Below are positions 1 through 8,215 of a stretch of 64,000 bases of DNA, in pieces. This DNA is from Janthinobacterium sp. FW305-129. Its GTDB lineage: Bacteria > Pseudomonadota > Gammaproteobacteria > Burkholderiales > Burkholderiaceae_D. The stretch lies in the NCBI RefSeq assembly GCF_020858115.1, contig NZ_JACYMM010000004.1:62001-126000 (forward strand), given 5' to 3'. The notes beneath the pieces are model-generated. The model saw only the letters and a list, made by a program, of their open reading frames with translations. It was not told the DNA's origin and searched no databases. Both the position numbers and the translations under genes were made by a program. How positions within the stretch are numbered: position 1 is the stretch's first letter; every line of letters starts with the position of its first letter.

Positions 1-476
<476 letters not shown>

Positions 477-480
<4 letters not shown>

Positions 481-1037
481 GTGCAAGACTGATGACAAAA
501 ACGGCCGCCGTGGCGGCCTTGTGCTTGCTGGCCTTGCCGGCCATGGCCCACCCCGGCCATGGCGACAGCGTGGGCTTCCTGGCCGGTTTTGCCCATCCAT
601 TCACGGGTATCGACCATTTGCTGGCCATGCTGGGCGTGGGTCTCTGGGGCGGCCAGCAGCGCCGCAGCCTGGCACAGCCCGCCACGTTTGTCGGCATGAT
701 GCTGCTGGGCGCGCTGGCCGGCATGGTCGGATTGACGGTGCCTGGGCTGGAAACGGGCATCGCCGCCACAGTGGCGCTGGCGGGACTTGCCATCGCGCTG
801 GCGCTGGCCTTGCCGAACTGGCTCGGTATGTTGCTCGTGGGTATGTTTGCGCTGGCGCATGGCAATGCGCATGGACAGGAATTGCCGGCCGCCTCGGCCG
901 CGTGCGGCTTCCTGCTGGCCTCGGCCGTGCTGCTGTGGGCGGGACGCTGCATCGGCCAGGTACTGGCCGAGCGCCTGTTGCGCGTGGCCGGCGTGGCCTT
1001 GACGGCCGCCGGCGTGGTGCTGATGGGGGGGGCTTGA
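477..1037 (+). CDS. HupE/UreJ family membrane protein
   Basis: A 186-residue integral membrane protein of the HupE/UreJ family, whose members are proposed nickel or cobalt permeases linked to urease and hydrogenase clusters. It opens with a hydrophobic signal segment ending at [10 protein letters not shown], and the mature N terminus begins with the family's His-rich HPGHG. A second characteristic block, [20 protein letters not shown], follows. About six hydrophobic helices can be counted. The ATG overlaps the ureG stop, placing the gene at the end of the urease operon and supporting a nickel role. It runs tail to tail into the next gene with only 5 bases between stops. Confidence 0.93.
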
Positions 1038-1042
1038 GCGGC

Positions 1043-1654
1043 TTAAGCGCCGGGGCGCTTGTCGGACAGCACGATGGGCGCCGCCTTTTCCGGATGTAAA
1101 CCCTGGTGGCCCGCATACACGGCGGCAATCGCCGCCATGTCGGCGTCCTTGTCGCCCGTCAAATACAGATGGTCGACGACGCCCAGCACCTTGTTCGGGT
1201 AATCGATGTAGACCAGCAGCAGCGGCACCTTGGCGGCCAGCGCCAGGTGATAAAAGCCGCTTTTCCAGTTCGGACGGTAGCTGCGCGTCGCTTCCGGCGT
1301 GATGGCCAGCCAGTACCAGTCGGCGGCCAGCATGCGTTCGGCCTGGCGCTGTATCGTGCCGCTGGTGGTGCTGCGGTCGACGGGTTCGCCGCCCAGGTAG
1401 CGCAGCACCTTGCCCATGGGACCACGGAACAGCGAATCCTTGGCCAGCCAGCGGAACGGCAGCGACAGTGCCCATTTGCCGAACAGGCCCACCATGAAAT
1501 CCCAGTTGGACGTGTGCGGGTAGACGACGGCGATGCCGCGCGGCCCCGGCAGGGGGCGGAAGCGCATGCGCCAGCCAAACAGGTGCAGCACGCGCAGCGC
1601 GCTGCGCTGGTGCCAGGTTGGCAAGTCGCCCGCTTGTACAAATAAATCGTCCAT
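1043..1654 (-). CDS. 1-acyl-sn-glycerol-3-phosphate acyltransferase-like (PlsC family) protein
   Basis: A 203-residue protein of the PlsC/LPLAT acyltransferase superfamily. The catalytic H-x4-D motif is present as YPHTSNWDF near residues 46-54. The substrate-binding block reads TPEATRS near 119-125, where classical PlsC has EGTRS, so this is a divergent branch whose acceptor may not be lysophosphatidate. There is no clear transmembrane helix. The ATG at 1654 follows GAAGGG at suitable spacing. It stands alone on the minus strand and converges on the urease-linked gene. Membrane lipid acyl transfer is inferred from the family only. Confidence 0.82.
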   Translation of the reverse strand: MDDLFVQAGDLPTWHQRSALRVLHLFGWRMRFRPLPGPRGIAVVYPHTSNWDFMVGLFGKWALSLPFRWLAKDSLFRGPMGKVLRYLGGEPVDRSTTSGTIQRQAERMLAADWYWLAITPEATRSYRPNWKSGFYHLALAAKVPLLLVYIDYPNKVLGVVDHLYLTGDKDADMAAIAAVYAGHQGLHPEKAAPIVLSDKRPGA

Positions 1655-1903
1655 TGATACCCTTCAGTGACACTGTTCTTAATGGGATGGCGCTGGTGGC
1701 CATTTTCCTTGAAGCAAAATTCTGCGCAGGCATTCTATACGGGGCTGGCGGTGGCGACAAGCAGCCGAGGCCGCTATTCATGCGGTGTCGGGGCTGGTTG
1801 TACTGTCATTTTACCCATGCTTGCATCCTGTGCCGGGCACTAAATGCACAGTATGTGGTCAAAACTTGACGTAGTGTTGATTCATCCGACAGGGAGCCAT
1901 GGC

Positions 1904-2125
1904 ATGGAAAACAGTGTCAATGATGTACATGGAAACAATGTCCGAACGGACAAAGTGATGGCAGAGCTCGTCGAGCGTGGCGTGGCGTTTCATCACGCCC
2001 TGGGCCGCACGGTCGCGATGGCCTACTTGCGCGAGCACGCGGTGCCGGCCGAGGTGATACGCCGTGTTTTCAGCAGCGTACAGGCGCGCCGTCCGGCCCG
2101 GCCGGCACGGCGCCGATGGCGCTGA
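1904..2125 (+). CDS. Small hypothetical protein, Arg-rich C terminus
   Basis: A 73-residue protein that I do not recognise. The frame is open further upstream, but the ATG at 1904 is chosen because AGGGAG lies 7 bases before it. The sequence is mostly helical-looking (DKVMAELVERGVAFHHALGR, then AYLREHAVPAEVIRRVF) and ends in an Arg/Pro-rich tail that could bind nucleic acid, although that is only a guess. There is no signal peptide or membrane helix. Its neighbours are unrelated single genes. The length and strong ribosome-binding site support a real gene. Confidence 0.6.
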   Translation: MENSVNDVHGNNVRTDKVMAELVERGVAFHHALGRTVAMAYLREHAVPAEVIRRVFSSVQARRPARPARRRWR

Positions 2126-2183
2126 GGGGCAGGCAACAGCGACAAGTGCCGCTGCCACCGCTCAGGGGGGCCATGTATGTTGT

Positions 2184-3248
2184 TTAAGCCCGTGCCGCCA
2201 GTGCCGGGTAGTCCGTGTAGCCTGCGGCGTCCGGCGCGTACAGGGTGGCCGGGTTCAGCGGATTGAGCGGCGCATCGCTGTGCAGGCGGATGGGCAGGTC
2301 GGGGTTGGCAATGAACCACAGGCCGAAGGCCACGGCATCGGCTTCGCCCTTGGCCAGCAAGGCTTCGGCCGCCGCCTTGTCCATTTTCTCGTTGGCAATG
2401 TACACGCCGCCAAATTCCTGCTTCAGGTAGGGGCCCAGGCGGTCGTCACCGAGCGCTTCGCGGGCGCAGATGAAGGCGATGCCCCGTTTGCCCAGTTCGC
2501 GCGCGACATAGCCGAAGGTGGCGCGCGGGTCGGAGTCGCCCATGTCGTGTGCATCGCGTCGTGGCGCCAGGTGCATGCCGACCTTGTCTGCGCCCCAGAC
2601 GGCGATGCACGCGTCCGTCACTTCCAGCATCAAACGGGCGCGGTTTTCAATCGAACCGCCATAGTTGTCGGTGCGCAAGTTGGTGCTGTCTTGCAGAAAC
2701 TGGTCGAGCAAGTAACCATTGGCGCCGTGGATTTCCACGCCGTCGAAGCCGGCTTTTTTCGCATTCTCTGCGCCCAGGCGATACGCCGCCACGATGCCTG
2801 GAATCTCTTCCGTGTCCAGTGCGCGGGGCGTGACGAATTCCTGTTGCGGGCGCACCAGACTGACATGGCCGGCCGGCTTGATGGCGCTGGGCGCCACGGG
2901 CAAGTCGCCATCGAGGAAGAGGGGAGCGGAAATGCGGCCCACATGCCACAGTTGCAGGACGATCAGGCCGCCTGCTTCATGCACGGCGCGGGTGATGTGT
3001 TTCCAGCCTTCCACCTGTTCGTCGGACCAGATGCCCGGTGTGTCGGCATAGCCCACACCCTGCGGCGTGACGGCCGTCGCTTCCGAGATGATCATGCCGG
3101 CCGAAGCGCGCTGCGTGTAGTACTCGGCCATCAGGGCGTTGGGCACGCGGCCCGGGTTGCCGGCGCGCGAACGCGTCAGCGGCGCCATGATGATGCGGTT
3201 TTTCAGTTGCAAACTGCCAATGGTGATGGGGTCGAATAAAGTTGCCAT
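2184..3248 (-). CDS. Alkene reductase, Old Yellow Enzyme family (NemA-like)
   Basis: A 354-residue FMN-dependent ene-reductase with a TIM-barrel fold that reduces activated C=C bonds or nitro groups with NAD(P)H. The N-terminal FDPITIGSLQLKNRIIMAPLTRSR is typical of the family. The substrate-binding H-x-x-N-x-Y motif is seen in EIHGANGY and the FMN-site block in TDNYGGSIENRARL. The usual FMN-phosphate arginine block (FGR-x-F) reads FGLWF here, and the R-x-SP block reads HLAPR, so it belongs to a diverged subfamily. The start at 3248 is preceded by AAGGAC; an open frame upstream of it has no support. It lies 46 bases downstream of an ArsR-type gene in the same direction, so the pair is probably an electrophile-responsive operon. 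Confidence 0.92.
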   Translation of the reverse strand: MATLFDPITIGSLQLKNRIIMAPLTRSRAGNPGRVPNALMAEYYTQRASAGMIISEATAVTPQGVGYADTPGIWSDEQVEGWKHITRAVHEAGGLIVLQLWHVGRISAPLFLDGDLPVAPSAIKPAGHVSLVRPQQEFVTPRALDTEEIPGIVAAYRLGAENAKKAGFDGVEIHGANGYLLDQFLQDSTNLRTDNYGGSIENRARLMLEVTDACIAVWGADKVGMHLAPRRDAHDMGDSDPRATFGYVARELGKRGIAFICAREALGDDRLGPYLKQEFGGVYIANEKMDKAAAEALLAKGEADAVAFGLWFIANPDLPIRLHSDAPLNPLNPATLYAPDAAGYTDYPALAARA

Positions 3249-3294
3249 GATTGTCCTTGTGAGTGCCGCTCCGGCGGCGTTGAGATGGGGGTGC

Positions 3295-3591
3295 TTACAA
3301 ACCTTGCTGCATGTGCTCCAGAAAAGCCTCGATGGTGGCTTCATTGCGCTTGAAAAAGCTCCATTGGCCAACTTTCCTGGTGGAAATCAAGCCAGCCTTT
3401 TGCAAGGTGGCCAGGTGTGCCGAGACCGTCGATTGCGACAGCCCCAGCCGGCGGTCGATCAGGCCGGCGCAGACGCCGAAGTCGAGCGGATGGTCTTGTT
3501 CGCAAAAATACTGTTCCGGCTCTTTCAGCCACTGCAGGATCTGTCGCCGTACGGGATTGGCCAGCGCCTTGTGGATGGCGTCGATGTCCAT
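3295..3591 (-). CDS. ArsR-family transcriptional regulator
   Basis: A 98-residue winged-helix repressor of the ArsR/SmtB type. The N-terminal helix (IHKALANPVRRQILQWL) and recognition helix region (LSQSTVSAHLATLQKAGLI) are typical, followed by a wing (STRKVGQWSFFKRN). Two cysteines, in QYFCEQD and FGVCAG, could be thiol sensors, but the metal-binding CxC of ArsR itself is absent. It is the first gene of a two-gene operon with the ene-reductase. Two CGATAT-type palindromes just upstream are probably its own operators, suggesting autorepression relieved by an electrophile. Confidence 0.88.
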   Translation of the reverse strand: MDIDAIHKALANPVRRQILQWLKEPEQYFCEQDHPLDFGVCAGLIDRRLGLSQSTVSAHLATLQKAGLISTRKVGQWSFFKRNEATIEAFLEHMQQGL

Positions 3592-3622
3592 GCTGTTTCT
3601 CCTGGTCGATGTTCGTCTTCAA

Positions 3623-3673
3623 ACGATATATGTATCGTCTTTTGTGAATTTCAATATCGGTATATTACGATAT
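3623..3673. promoter_or_regulatory. Putative ArsR operator: two inverted repeats
   Basis: A perfect inverted repeat ACGATA-N4-TATCGT lies at 3623-3638 and a second, ATATCG-N8-CGATAT, at 3654-3673. The sites share a CGATAT half-site and sit 32-82 bases upstream of the ArsR-type gene start, where its promoter should be. Binding by that regulator is inferred from position and symmetry. Confidence 0.6.
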
Positions 3674-3714
3674 AAGTAAAAAACGTGCTGGCCAGTGGAT
3701 TTTTCAGGCAGGGA

Positions 3715-4077
3715 TCAGGCGAAGTGGAACAGCAGCAGGGCGATGACGGCGGGCACGGTTTGCAGGTAAAGGATGCGCGTCATGACGGTGGCCGCGCCCC
3801 ACACGCCTGCCACGGCGATGCAGCCCAGACCGAAGACGGTGAATGCCTGGGCGATGGCGGCGTCCGGATGGAAAAAGCCCAGCGCCAGCGCGGCGACGAG
3901 AAAGCCGTTGTAGCAGCCCTGATTCGACATGGCGGGGCGCACGATCTCCGCCTTTTCCTTGCTCAGGCCAAACACCTTGCGTCCGCGCGTATCGAACAGC
4001 ACGGTTTCCAGCAGCACGATGTAGACGTGCAGCAGCAGGATGAGGGCAGTAAGGATTTGGGCCAGCAGTAGCATCAT
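3715..4077 (-). CDS. DUF1304-family membrane protein
   Basis: A 120-residue inner-membrane protein with four predicted helices. It matches my memory of the DUF1304 family, with the pattern HVYIVLLETVLFDTRG after the first helix and a central SNQGCYNGFLVAAL. The function of this family is not established. The start is taken at the ATG at 4077; another ATG follows at 4074, and the TTG further upstream at 4104 lacks support. It is transcribed alone, divergent from the guanidine exporter gene. Confidence 0.8.
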   Translation of the reverse strand: MMLLLAQILTALILLLHVYIVLLETVLFDTRGRKVFGLSKEKAEIVRPAMSNQGCYNGFLVAALALGFFHPDAAIAQAFTVFGLGCIAVAGVWGAATVMTRILYLQTVPAVIALLLFHFA

Positions 4078-4200
4078 TTTTCCCGAGAGTGAGTGGATGC
4101 CCAATTATGCTTCTATCAGCATATTTTTGGGCAACAGCAGCAGAAAAATGTTCTGGCGGCAAGAGTTTTCACCCAATGGTATACTTTTCCCTTTGCTCCT

Positions 4201-4252
4201 GTGGGGACGACCCCGCTCGATGTGGGGGCTGTATGGCGGGGACGACCCTGCC
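4201..4252 (+). promoter_or_regulatory. Guanidine-II (mini-ykkC) riboswitch
   Basis: Two short GC hairpins each carry the loop ACGA: GTGGGG-ACGA-CCCCGC at 4201-4216, and GGCGGGG-ACGA-CCCTGCC at 4235-4252. This tandem pair of hairpins with ACGR loops is the defining architecture of the mini-ykkC class, which binds guanidinium. The second stem ends a few bases before the Shine-Dalgarno of the exporter gene, so control is probably translational. A TATACT -10-like element at 4180-4185 could start the transcript just upstream. Confidence 0.93.
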
Positions 4253-4268
4253 GCCTCGGGAGAAATAG

Positions 4269-4589
4269 ATGGCGTGGATCATTCTGGTATTGGCGGGTTT
4301 GCTGGAAATCGGCTGGGCCATCGGCCTCAAATATAGCGCTGGCTTTACCCGCCTCGTGCCATCCGTCTTGACGGCGGTGTCCATGCTGGGCAGCGTGGTG
4401 ATGCTGGGCCTGGCCTTGCGCACCTTGCCGCTGGGCACGGCCTACGCCATCTGGACGGGCATCGGCACCGTGGGCACGGCCATCTTCGGCATCATGGTGC
4501 TGGGCGAACCGGCCAGCGCCGCGCGCATCGCCTGCATCGCCCTGATCGTGTCGGGCATCCTGGGCTTGAAACTGCTCAGCCCTCAATAA
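4269..4589 (+). CDS. gdx: Guanidinium exporter of the SMR family (Gdx, formerly SugE)
   Basis: A 106-residue four-helix small multidrug resistance protein of the Gdx type, which exchanges guanidinium for protons as an antiparallel dimer. The essential glutamate is E13 ([13 protein letters not shown]), and the block [15 protein letters not shown] is the subfamily signature. Its ATG follows GGGAGA. The guanidine-II riboswitch in its leader independently supports guanidinium as the physiological substrate. It is followed after 11 bases by a second SMR gene, so the two probably share a transcript. Confidence 0.95.
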   Translation: MAWIILVLAGLLEIGWAIGLKYSAGFTRLVPSVLTAVSMLGSVVMLGLALRTLPLGTAYAIWTGIGTVGTAIFGIMVLGEPASAARIACIALIVSGILGLKLLSPQ

Positions 4590-4600
4590 AGGATGCCCGC

Positions 4601-4942
4601 ATGAGTCTCGCCATGACGTATTTCTACCTGGCTATCGCCATCATCGCCGAAGTCATCGCCACCAGCGCCTTGAAGGCGTCCGAAGGCTTCAGCCGCCTGT
4701 GGCCCAGCGTCATCACCGTGATCGGCTACAGCATCGCCTTCTGGTGCCTGTCGCTGACCCTGAAGGTCATTCCTACCGGCATCGTCTACGCGATCTGGTC
4801 CGGCGTGGGCATCGTGCTCATTTCCGCCGTGGGCTGGTTCTGGTTCAAGCAAAGCCTCGATACGCCGGCCCTGATCGGCCTGGGGCTGATCATTGCCGGC
4901 GTGCTCGTCATCAACCTGTTTTCCAAGTCCGTCGGCCACTAA
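4601..4942 (+). CDS. EmrE-type SMR multidrug/quaternary-cation transporter
   Basis: A 113-residue four-helix SMR protein. The proton- and substrate-binding glutamate is E17 ([17 protein letters not shown]), and the fourth-helix side reads [16 protein letters not shown], as in EmrE/Qac proteins rather than Gdx. It may act as a homodimer or pair with its upstream neighbour, but the upstream gene looks like a complete homodimeric exporter. AAAGGA precedes the ATG. Its stop abuts the stop of the convergent gene with no gap. Confidence 0.92.
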   Translation: MSLAMTYFYLAIAIIAEVIATSALKASEGFSRLWPSVITVIGYSIAFWCLSLTLKVIPTGIVYAIWSGVGIVLISAVGWFWFKQSLDTPALIGLGLIIAGVLVINLFSKSVGH

Positions 4943-5896
4943 TTAAAAGCTGCTGGCCACCCGCGCCAGGTAATACCACTCGGCATTGGCTTGCGCGTTG
5001 ACGTCCGGGAACAGGATGTAGGCGTCGAATTCGGCCGTCACGGGCGTGCCGTCCGCGCGCACGCCGATCTGCTCGCCCTGTTTTACCTTGTCAAAACTGG
5101 ACCAGGTCTTGATGAAGCGGTCGTTTGCATGCAGCTTGTCGTGCACGACGACCATGTTCAGCGCTTCCATGTCGGCGTCGGCGATGGGTTCCGGTTGCGG
5201 TGCATCAATGAAGCCTAAAAAGGCCAGGGTATTCTTGATGGCGCGGTAGGCGACGTCCGGCGCGGCCGGGTCCGCGTGCTGGCCGCATTCCAGGGTCAGG
5301 GCGTAGCCGCCCGTCGAGCGCATGTATTCGGTCGTGCCCACGCCATAGCGCAAGACCAGGCCCACCTGGTCGCTATTGCCCAGGCGGCGCTGCACACCCT
5401 GGCCATACGCATGCAGCCAGCCATCGACAAAGCGGCGCACGCCCAGGCGGCGCGCCAGCGCGCGTTCCTTGTCTTCATGCTGGAACGGTTGCAGCGGGCC
5501 ATCGTTGTTGCGCGGTCCCACCATGACGAAGGGCTGGCTGTCGGCATTGAACGAGTGCAAGTCGAGCAGCACGTCGTGCTGGCCCAGCAAGGGGCACAGC
5601 CAGTTGGCGATGCGGTCTTCGAAATCCTGCGGATTGTCGTTCGGAAACAGATTGCGGTTCAGGTTGCGGTCGCCGCTGCGCACGCCCTTGGCGTAGGCCA
5701 GCGGGTTGGTGATGGGCACGAAGGTGACGCTGCCGGCCACGATGGAGAGGGCGCCGCTGTCGAGTTCAGCCATCACGCGGTGGATGCCCTTGGTGCCGCA
5801 GGTTTCATTGCCGTGCACGGCGCCCGTGACGATCAGGCGCGGGCCGCTGCCCTGGCCCGTGTAGTTGATGGACTTGAAGTGGAGTGCGCTGCTCAT
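4943..5896 (-). CDS. Succinylglutamate desuccinylase/aspartoacylase family zinc hydrolase
   Basis: A roughly 317-residue M14-like zinc amidohydrolase. The zinc ligands appear as GAVHGNE (His and Glu near residues 28 and 31) and LLDLHSF, and an NLNRNLFP segment fits the substrate-binding RNxNR-like region of AstE/aspartoacylase. A C-terminal beta domain follows. The exact N-acyl amino acid or other substrate cannot be told from sequence. The ATG at 5896 is preferred because AGGA lies 10 bases upstream; the in-frame ATG at 5905 has it too close. The gene stands alone, convergent with the SMR pair. Confidence 0.85.
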   Translation of the reverse strand: MSSALHFKSINYTGQGSGPRLIVTGAVHGNETCGTKGIHRVMAELDSGALSIVAGSVTFVPITNPLAYAKGVRSGDRNLNRNLFPNDNPQDFEDRIANWLCPLLGQHDVLLDLHSFNADSQPFVMVGPRNNDGPLQPFQHEDKERALARRLGVRRFVDGWLHAYGQGVQRRLGNSDQVGLVLRYGVGTTEYMRSTGGYALTLECGQHADPAAPDVAYRAIKNTLAFLGFIDAPQPEPIADADMEALNMVVVHDKLHANDRFIKTWSSFDKVKQGEQIGVRADGTPVTAEFDAYILFPDVNAQANAEWYYLARVASSF

Positions 5897-6043
5897 GCTG
5901 GACATATCCTATGCTGTTGCGGGAAGGGAAAGCGGGGTCGGCATATTTTAGCGGGATTCGCCGTGCACGCCTGCAAAAATGTGGCCATGGTGCACTCTGG
6001 CGTGGCATGATCGGCGCCACCGTTGTTTTCCCTTGCCGATTCC

Positions 6044-7156
6044 ATGTCCAGTACGTCCCATCCTTCCCGCCTGTATGGCCTCGACACCTTGCGCGCGCTG
6101 GCCATCGTGCTCGTCTTCATGAACCATTATTTGTTGTTCGTCAGCGAGGGCGGGGCGTTTGGTTTCTGGGGAGAAATCGGCTGGGTGGGCGTGGACTTGT
6201 TCTTTGCCCTCAGCGGCTATCTGATCGGCAACCAGATATTTGTCGCCTTGCGCAGCGAGCATGGATTTTCCTTGCCTTGCTTCTATGCGCGGCGCTTCCT
6301 GCGTACCTTGCCCAATTTCTATGTCGTGCTGGCCCTGTACTATTTGTGGCCCGCGTTCCGTGGCGACAGCGCGTTATTGCCCCTTTGGAAATTCCTGACG
6401 TTTACGCAAAACATCAACCTGACGCCGGGCACGGCGTTTTCCCATGCGTGGTCGCTGTGCGTGGAAGAGCAGTTCTATGTGCTGCTGCCGGCCGTGGCGC
6501 TGGCGATCGCCGCCTGCCGCAAGTCCTTGGTGTGGGCGTGGCTGGCCGTGGCCGCCAGCTTGATCGTCGGCATGCTGGTGCGCGCGTATCTGTGGGAGGA
6601 GTACGTACAAGTGCCGCGTGGCGGCCTCGGCTATTACAAGTATATTTATTACGCGTCGTGGTGCCGCTTCGACGAGCTGGTGGCGGGCGTGGCGCTGGCG
6701 CTGCTGAAGAACTACCATCCTGCCGCCTGGGCGCGCCTGACCGCCTACGGCAACCGCACCTTGCTGGCGGGAATCGCGGGCACGGCGCTGATGTTTTATG
6801 TGTTTCTCACCGATCACTATGGTTATGCGGTGACGGTGTTCGGGTATCCGGCCCTGGCCGCCAGTTTCAGCTTGCTGCTGATCGCCGCGCTCAGTCCCGG
6901 CAGTGCGCTATATCAACTGCGCGTGCCGGGCGCGGCCAGCCTGGCGTTGTGGTCATATGCGATTTATCTGTTGCACAAGCAGCTGTGCATCCTGCTGCGG
7001 CCGCTCTTGCAGGAGATGGGGTATGGCGCGGACGGCGCGCCGGCGATACTGATCAGTATCGTCGTCAGTATCTTGACGGGCTGGCTCCTGTATGGATTGG
7101 TGGAAACGCCGTTCATGCGTTTGCGGGCGCGTTATGTGCCGGCTAATCATACGTGA
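6044..7156 (+). CDS. Acyltransferase 3 (OafA/YrhL-type) membrane protein
   Basis: A ~370-residue polytopic membrane O-acyltransferase. The family's N-terminal R-x10-H pattern is seen in LRALAIVLVFMNH, followed by GWVGVDLFFALSGYLIG and a conserved ARRFLRTLPNF block. About ten transmembrane helices are visible. Such enzymes acetylate cell-surface sugars such as O-antigen, exopolysaccharide or peptidoglycan; the substrate here is unknown because no polysaccharide genes adjoin it. The ATG at 6044 is preferred over an upstream TTG. It converges on the next gene with a 3-base gap. Confidence 0.9.
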   Translation: MSSTSHPSRLYGLDTLRALAIVLVFMNHYLLFVSEGGAFGFWGEIGWVGVDLFFALSGYLIGNQIFVALRSEHGFSLPCFYARRFLRTLPNFYVVLALYYLWPAFRGDSALLPLWKFLTFTQNINLTPGTAFSHAWSLCVEEQFYVLLPAVALAIAACRKSLVWAWLAVAASLIVGMLVRAYLWEEYVQVPRGGLGYYKYIYYASWCRFDELVAGVALALLKNYHPAAWARLTAYGNRTLLAGIAGTALMFYVFLTDHYGYAVTVFGYPALAASFSLLLIAALSPGSALYQLRVPGAASLALWSYAIYLLHKQLCILLRPLLQEMGYGADGAPAILISIVVSILTGWLLYGLVETPFMRLRARYVPANHT

Positions 7157-7159
7157 CGA

Positions 7160-7624
7160 CTACATATCGATCACATCGAGCCCCCGCGGCGTGCCCACCA
7201 GTAACTCCAGGATCGCATGTACGCGCAGGTTCGTGTCTTCCTGTTCCGTGTTGTAGATCAAGGTGCGCAGGCCGGGGACGGCTTCCGCGATGTGGGGACT
7301 GGCATAGGCATTGATCAATAACAGGACCAGGTCCGTGGCGCCCGCGCCCGGCTGGCGGCGCAGCCGGTCGTGGATCACGTTCAGCAGCGCGCGCTGCATG
7401 CGCGGCGTGGGATTGCTGATGTAGGCGAAGACGCTAGGCGTGTTGGCGATGGCCGCGCACAGACGCAGCTCCATCTCGTCGGGCTTCACGTCGGAAGCGA
7501 TATCGAAATACGCGGCATTCCAGCGCGTGCGCGCATATGGGTGGTTGGGAGGGAAGGAGTCGGCCGTTTCAAAACCGCAGATGCGGCTCAGGGTTTTCAG
7601 CCAGGCTAATATGGTGGAGTTCAT
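7160..7624 (-). CDS. Hypothetical protein
   Basis: A 154-residue soluble protein that I do not recognise. It has no signal peptide, membrane helix or familiar motif. It looks mostly alpha-helical, with an N-terminal segment ILAWLKTLSRICGFETADSF and a C-terminal half rich in Leu/Arg/Asn that could form helical repeats. Codon use and GC content match the neighbours. It lies between an acyltransferase gene and a tRNA promoter that points away from it. Confidence 0.65.
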   Translation of the reverse strand: MNSTILAWLKTLSRICGFETADSFPPNHPYARTRWNAAYFDIASDVKPDEMELRLCAAIANTPSVFAYISNPTPRMQRALLNVIHDRLRRQPGAGATDLVLLLINAYASPHIAEAVPGLRTLIYNTEQEDTNLRVHAILELLVGTPRGLDVIDM

Positions 7625-7732
7625 GCCCCGATTCTAGCGGCATTCCGCATGCGCCGGGCCGTCTCTATATAAAGGAGGCTGACGCCCGGGAAGCGGATGA
7701 AAAAGAGATTAAAGTTTCCTGTAAAACAGCCC

Positions 7733-7761
7733 TTGTCATTCTGGGAAAGCCTCTCTATAAT
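7733..7761 (+). promoter_or_regulatory. Strong sigma-70 promoter of the tRNA-Val genes
   Basis: A -35 element TTGTCA at 7733-7738 and a perfect -10 element TATAAT at 7756-7761 are separated by exactly 17 bases. Transcription would begin about 5 bases before the first tRNA, which is typical for stable RNA genes. Confidence 0.85.
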
Positions 7762-7772
7762 GCTGGTCTTCG

Positions 7773-7849
7773 GGGCGGTTAGTTCAGCTGGTTAGAATAC
7801 TTGGTCGACATCCAAGGGGTCGGGGATTCGAATTCCTCACCGCCCACCA
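7773..7849 (+). tRNA. tRNA-Val (anticodon GAC), copy 1
   Basis: A 77-base tRNA with a 7-bp acceptor stem GGGCGGT/ACCGCCC, discriminator A and encoded CCA. The anticodon arm is CTTGG-TCGACAT-CCAAG, giving anticodon GAC for valine codon GUC. The T-loop TTCGAAT is intact. It starts about 12 bases after a consensus promoter. Confidence 0.97.
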
Positions 7850-7928
7850 GAATTTGGCAGTAGATAGTTTTTAAGCTGGCGCAAGCCGCAAGCGGTCATT
7901 TGAAATACAATGATCAAAAAAGTTTTAC

Positions 7929-8005
7929 GGGCGGTTAGTTCAGCTGGTTAGAATACTTGGTCGACATCCAAGGGGTCGGGGATTCGAATTCCTCACCGCC
8001 CACCA
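7929..8005 (+). tRNA. tRNA-Val (anticodon GAC), copy 2
   Basis: Identical over all 77 bases to the copy 79 bases upstream, including the CCA end and anticodon GAC. The spacer carries no clear promoter, so both are probably processed from one transcript ending at the terminator near 8111-8137. Confidence 0.97.
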
Positions 8006-8110
8006 GAATACAGTTAGAGAGAAAGGTAAAACCGGTTATGACACCGCGAACTACTACCAAGCTTTGGGAGTGACGCTAGTCGAACGGGTTTCCTTTGTCT
8101 CAAGAAAGTG

Positions 8111-8137
8111 AAAAACGCGGCTAGTCCGCGTTTTTTT
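8111..8137 (+). terminator. Intrinsic terminator of the tRNA-Val transcript
   Basis: The hairpin AACGCGG-CTAGT-CCGCGTT is flanked by A and T tracts, with seven T residues at 8131-8137. It separates the tRNA unit from thrS; an open frame that runs through it is not part of thrS. Confidence 0.88.
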
Positions 8138-8215
8138 GCGTCTGCGTTTTCCTTTCAGTATTTTACCCATCACATTGCAGTTTTACCTGGCGCCAGCGCC
8201 GATATGGAGATCAAT

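Noticed and set aside
2064-3239. Long plus-strand reading frame opposite the ene-reductase gene
   Set aside because: It is antisense to a well-recognised gene with a supported start, and its translation has no family features; such frames are expected at this GC content. The same applies to other long antisense frames in the window, for example over thrS, pheT, the RND pump and the efflux adaptor.
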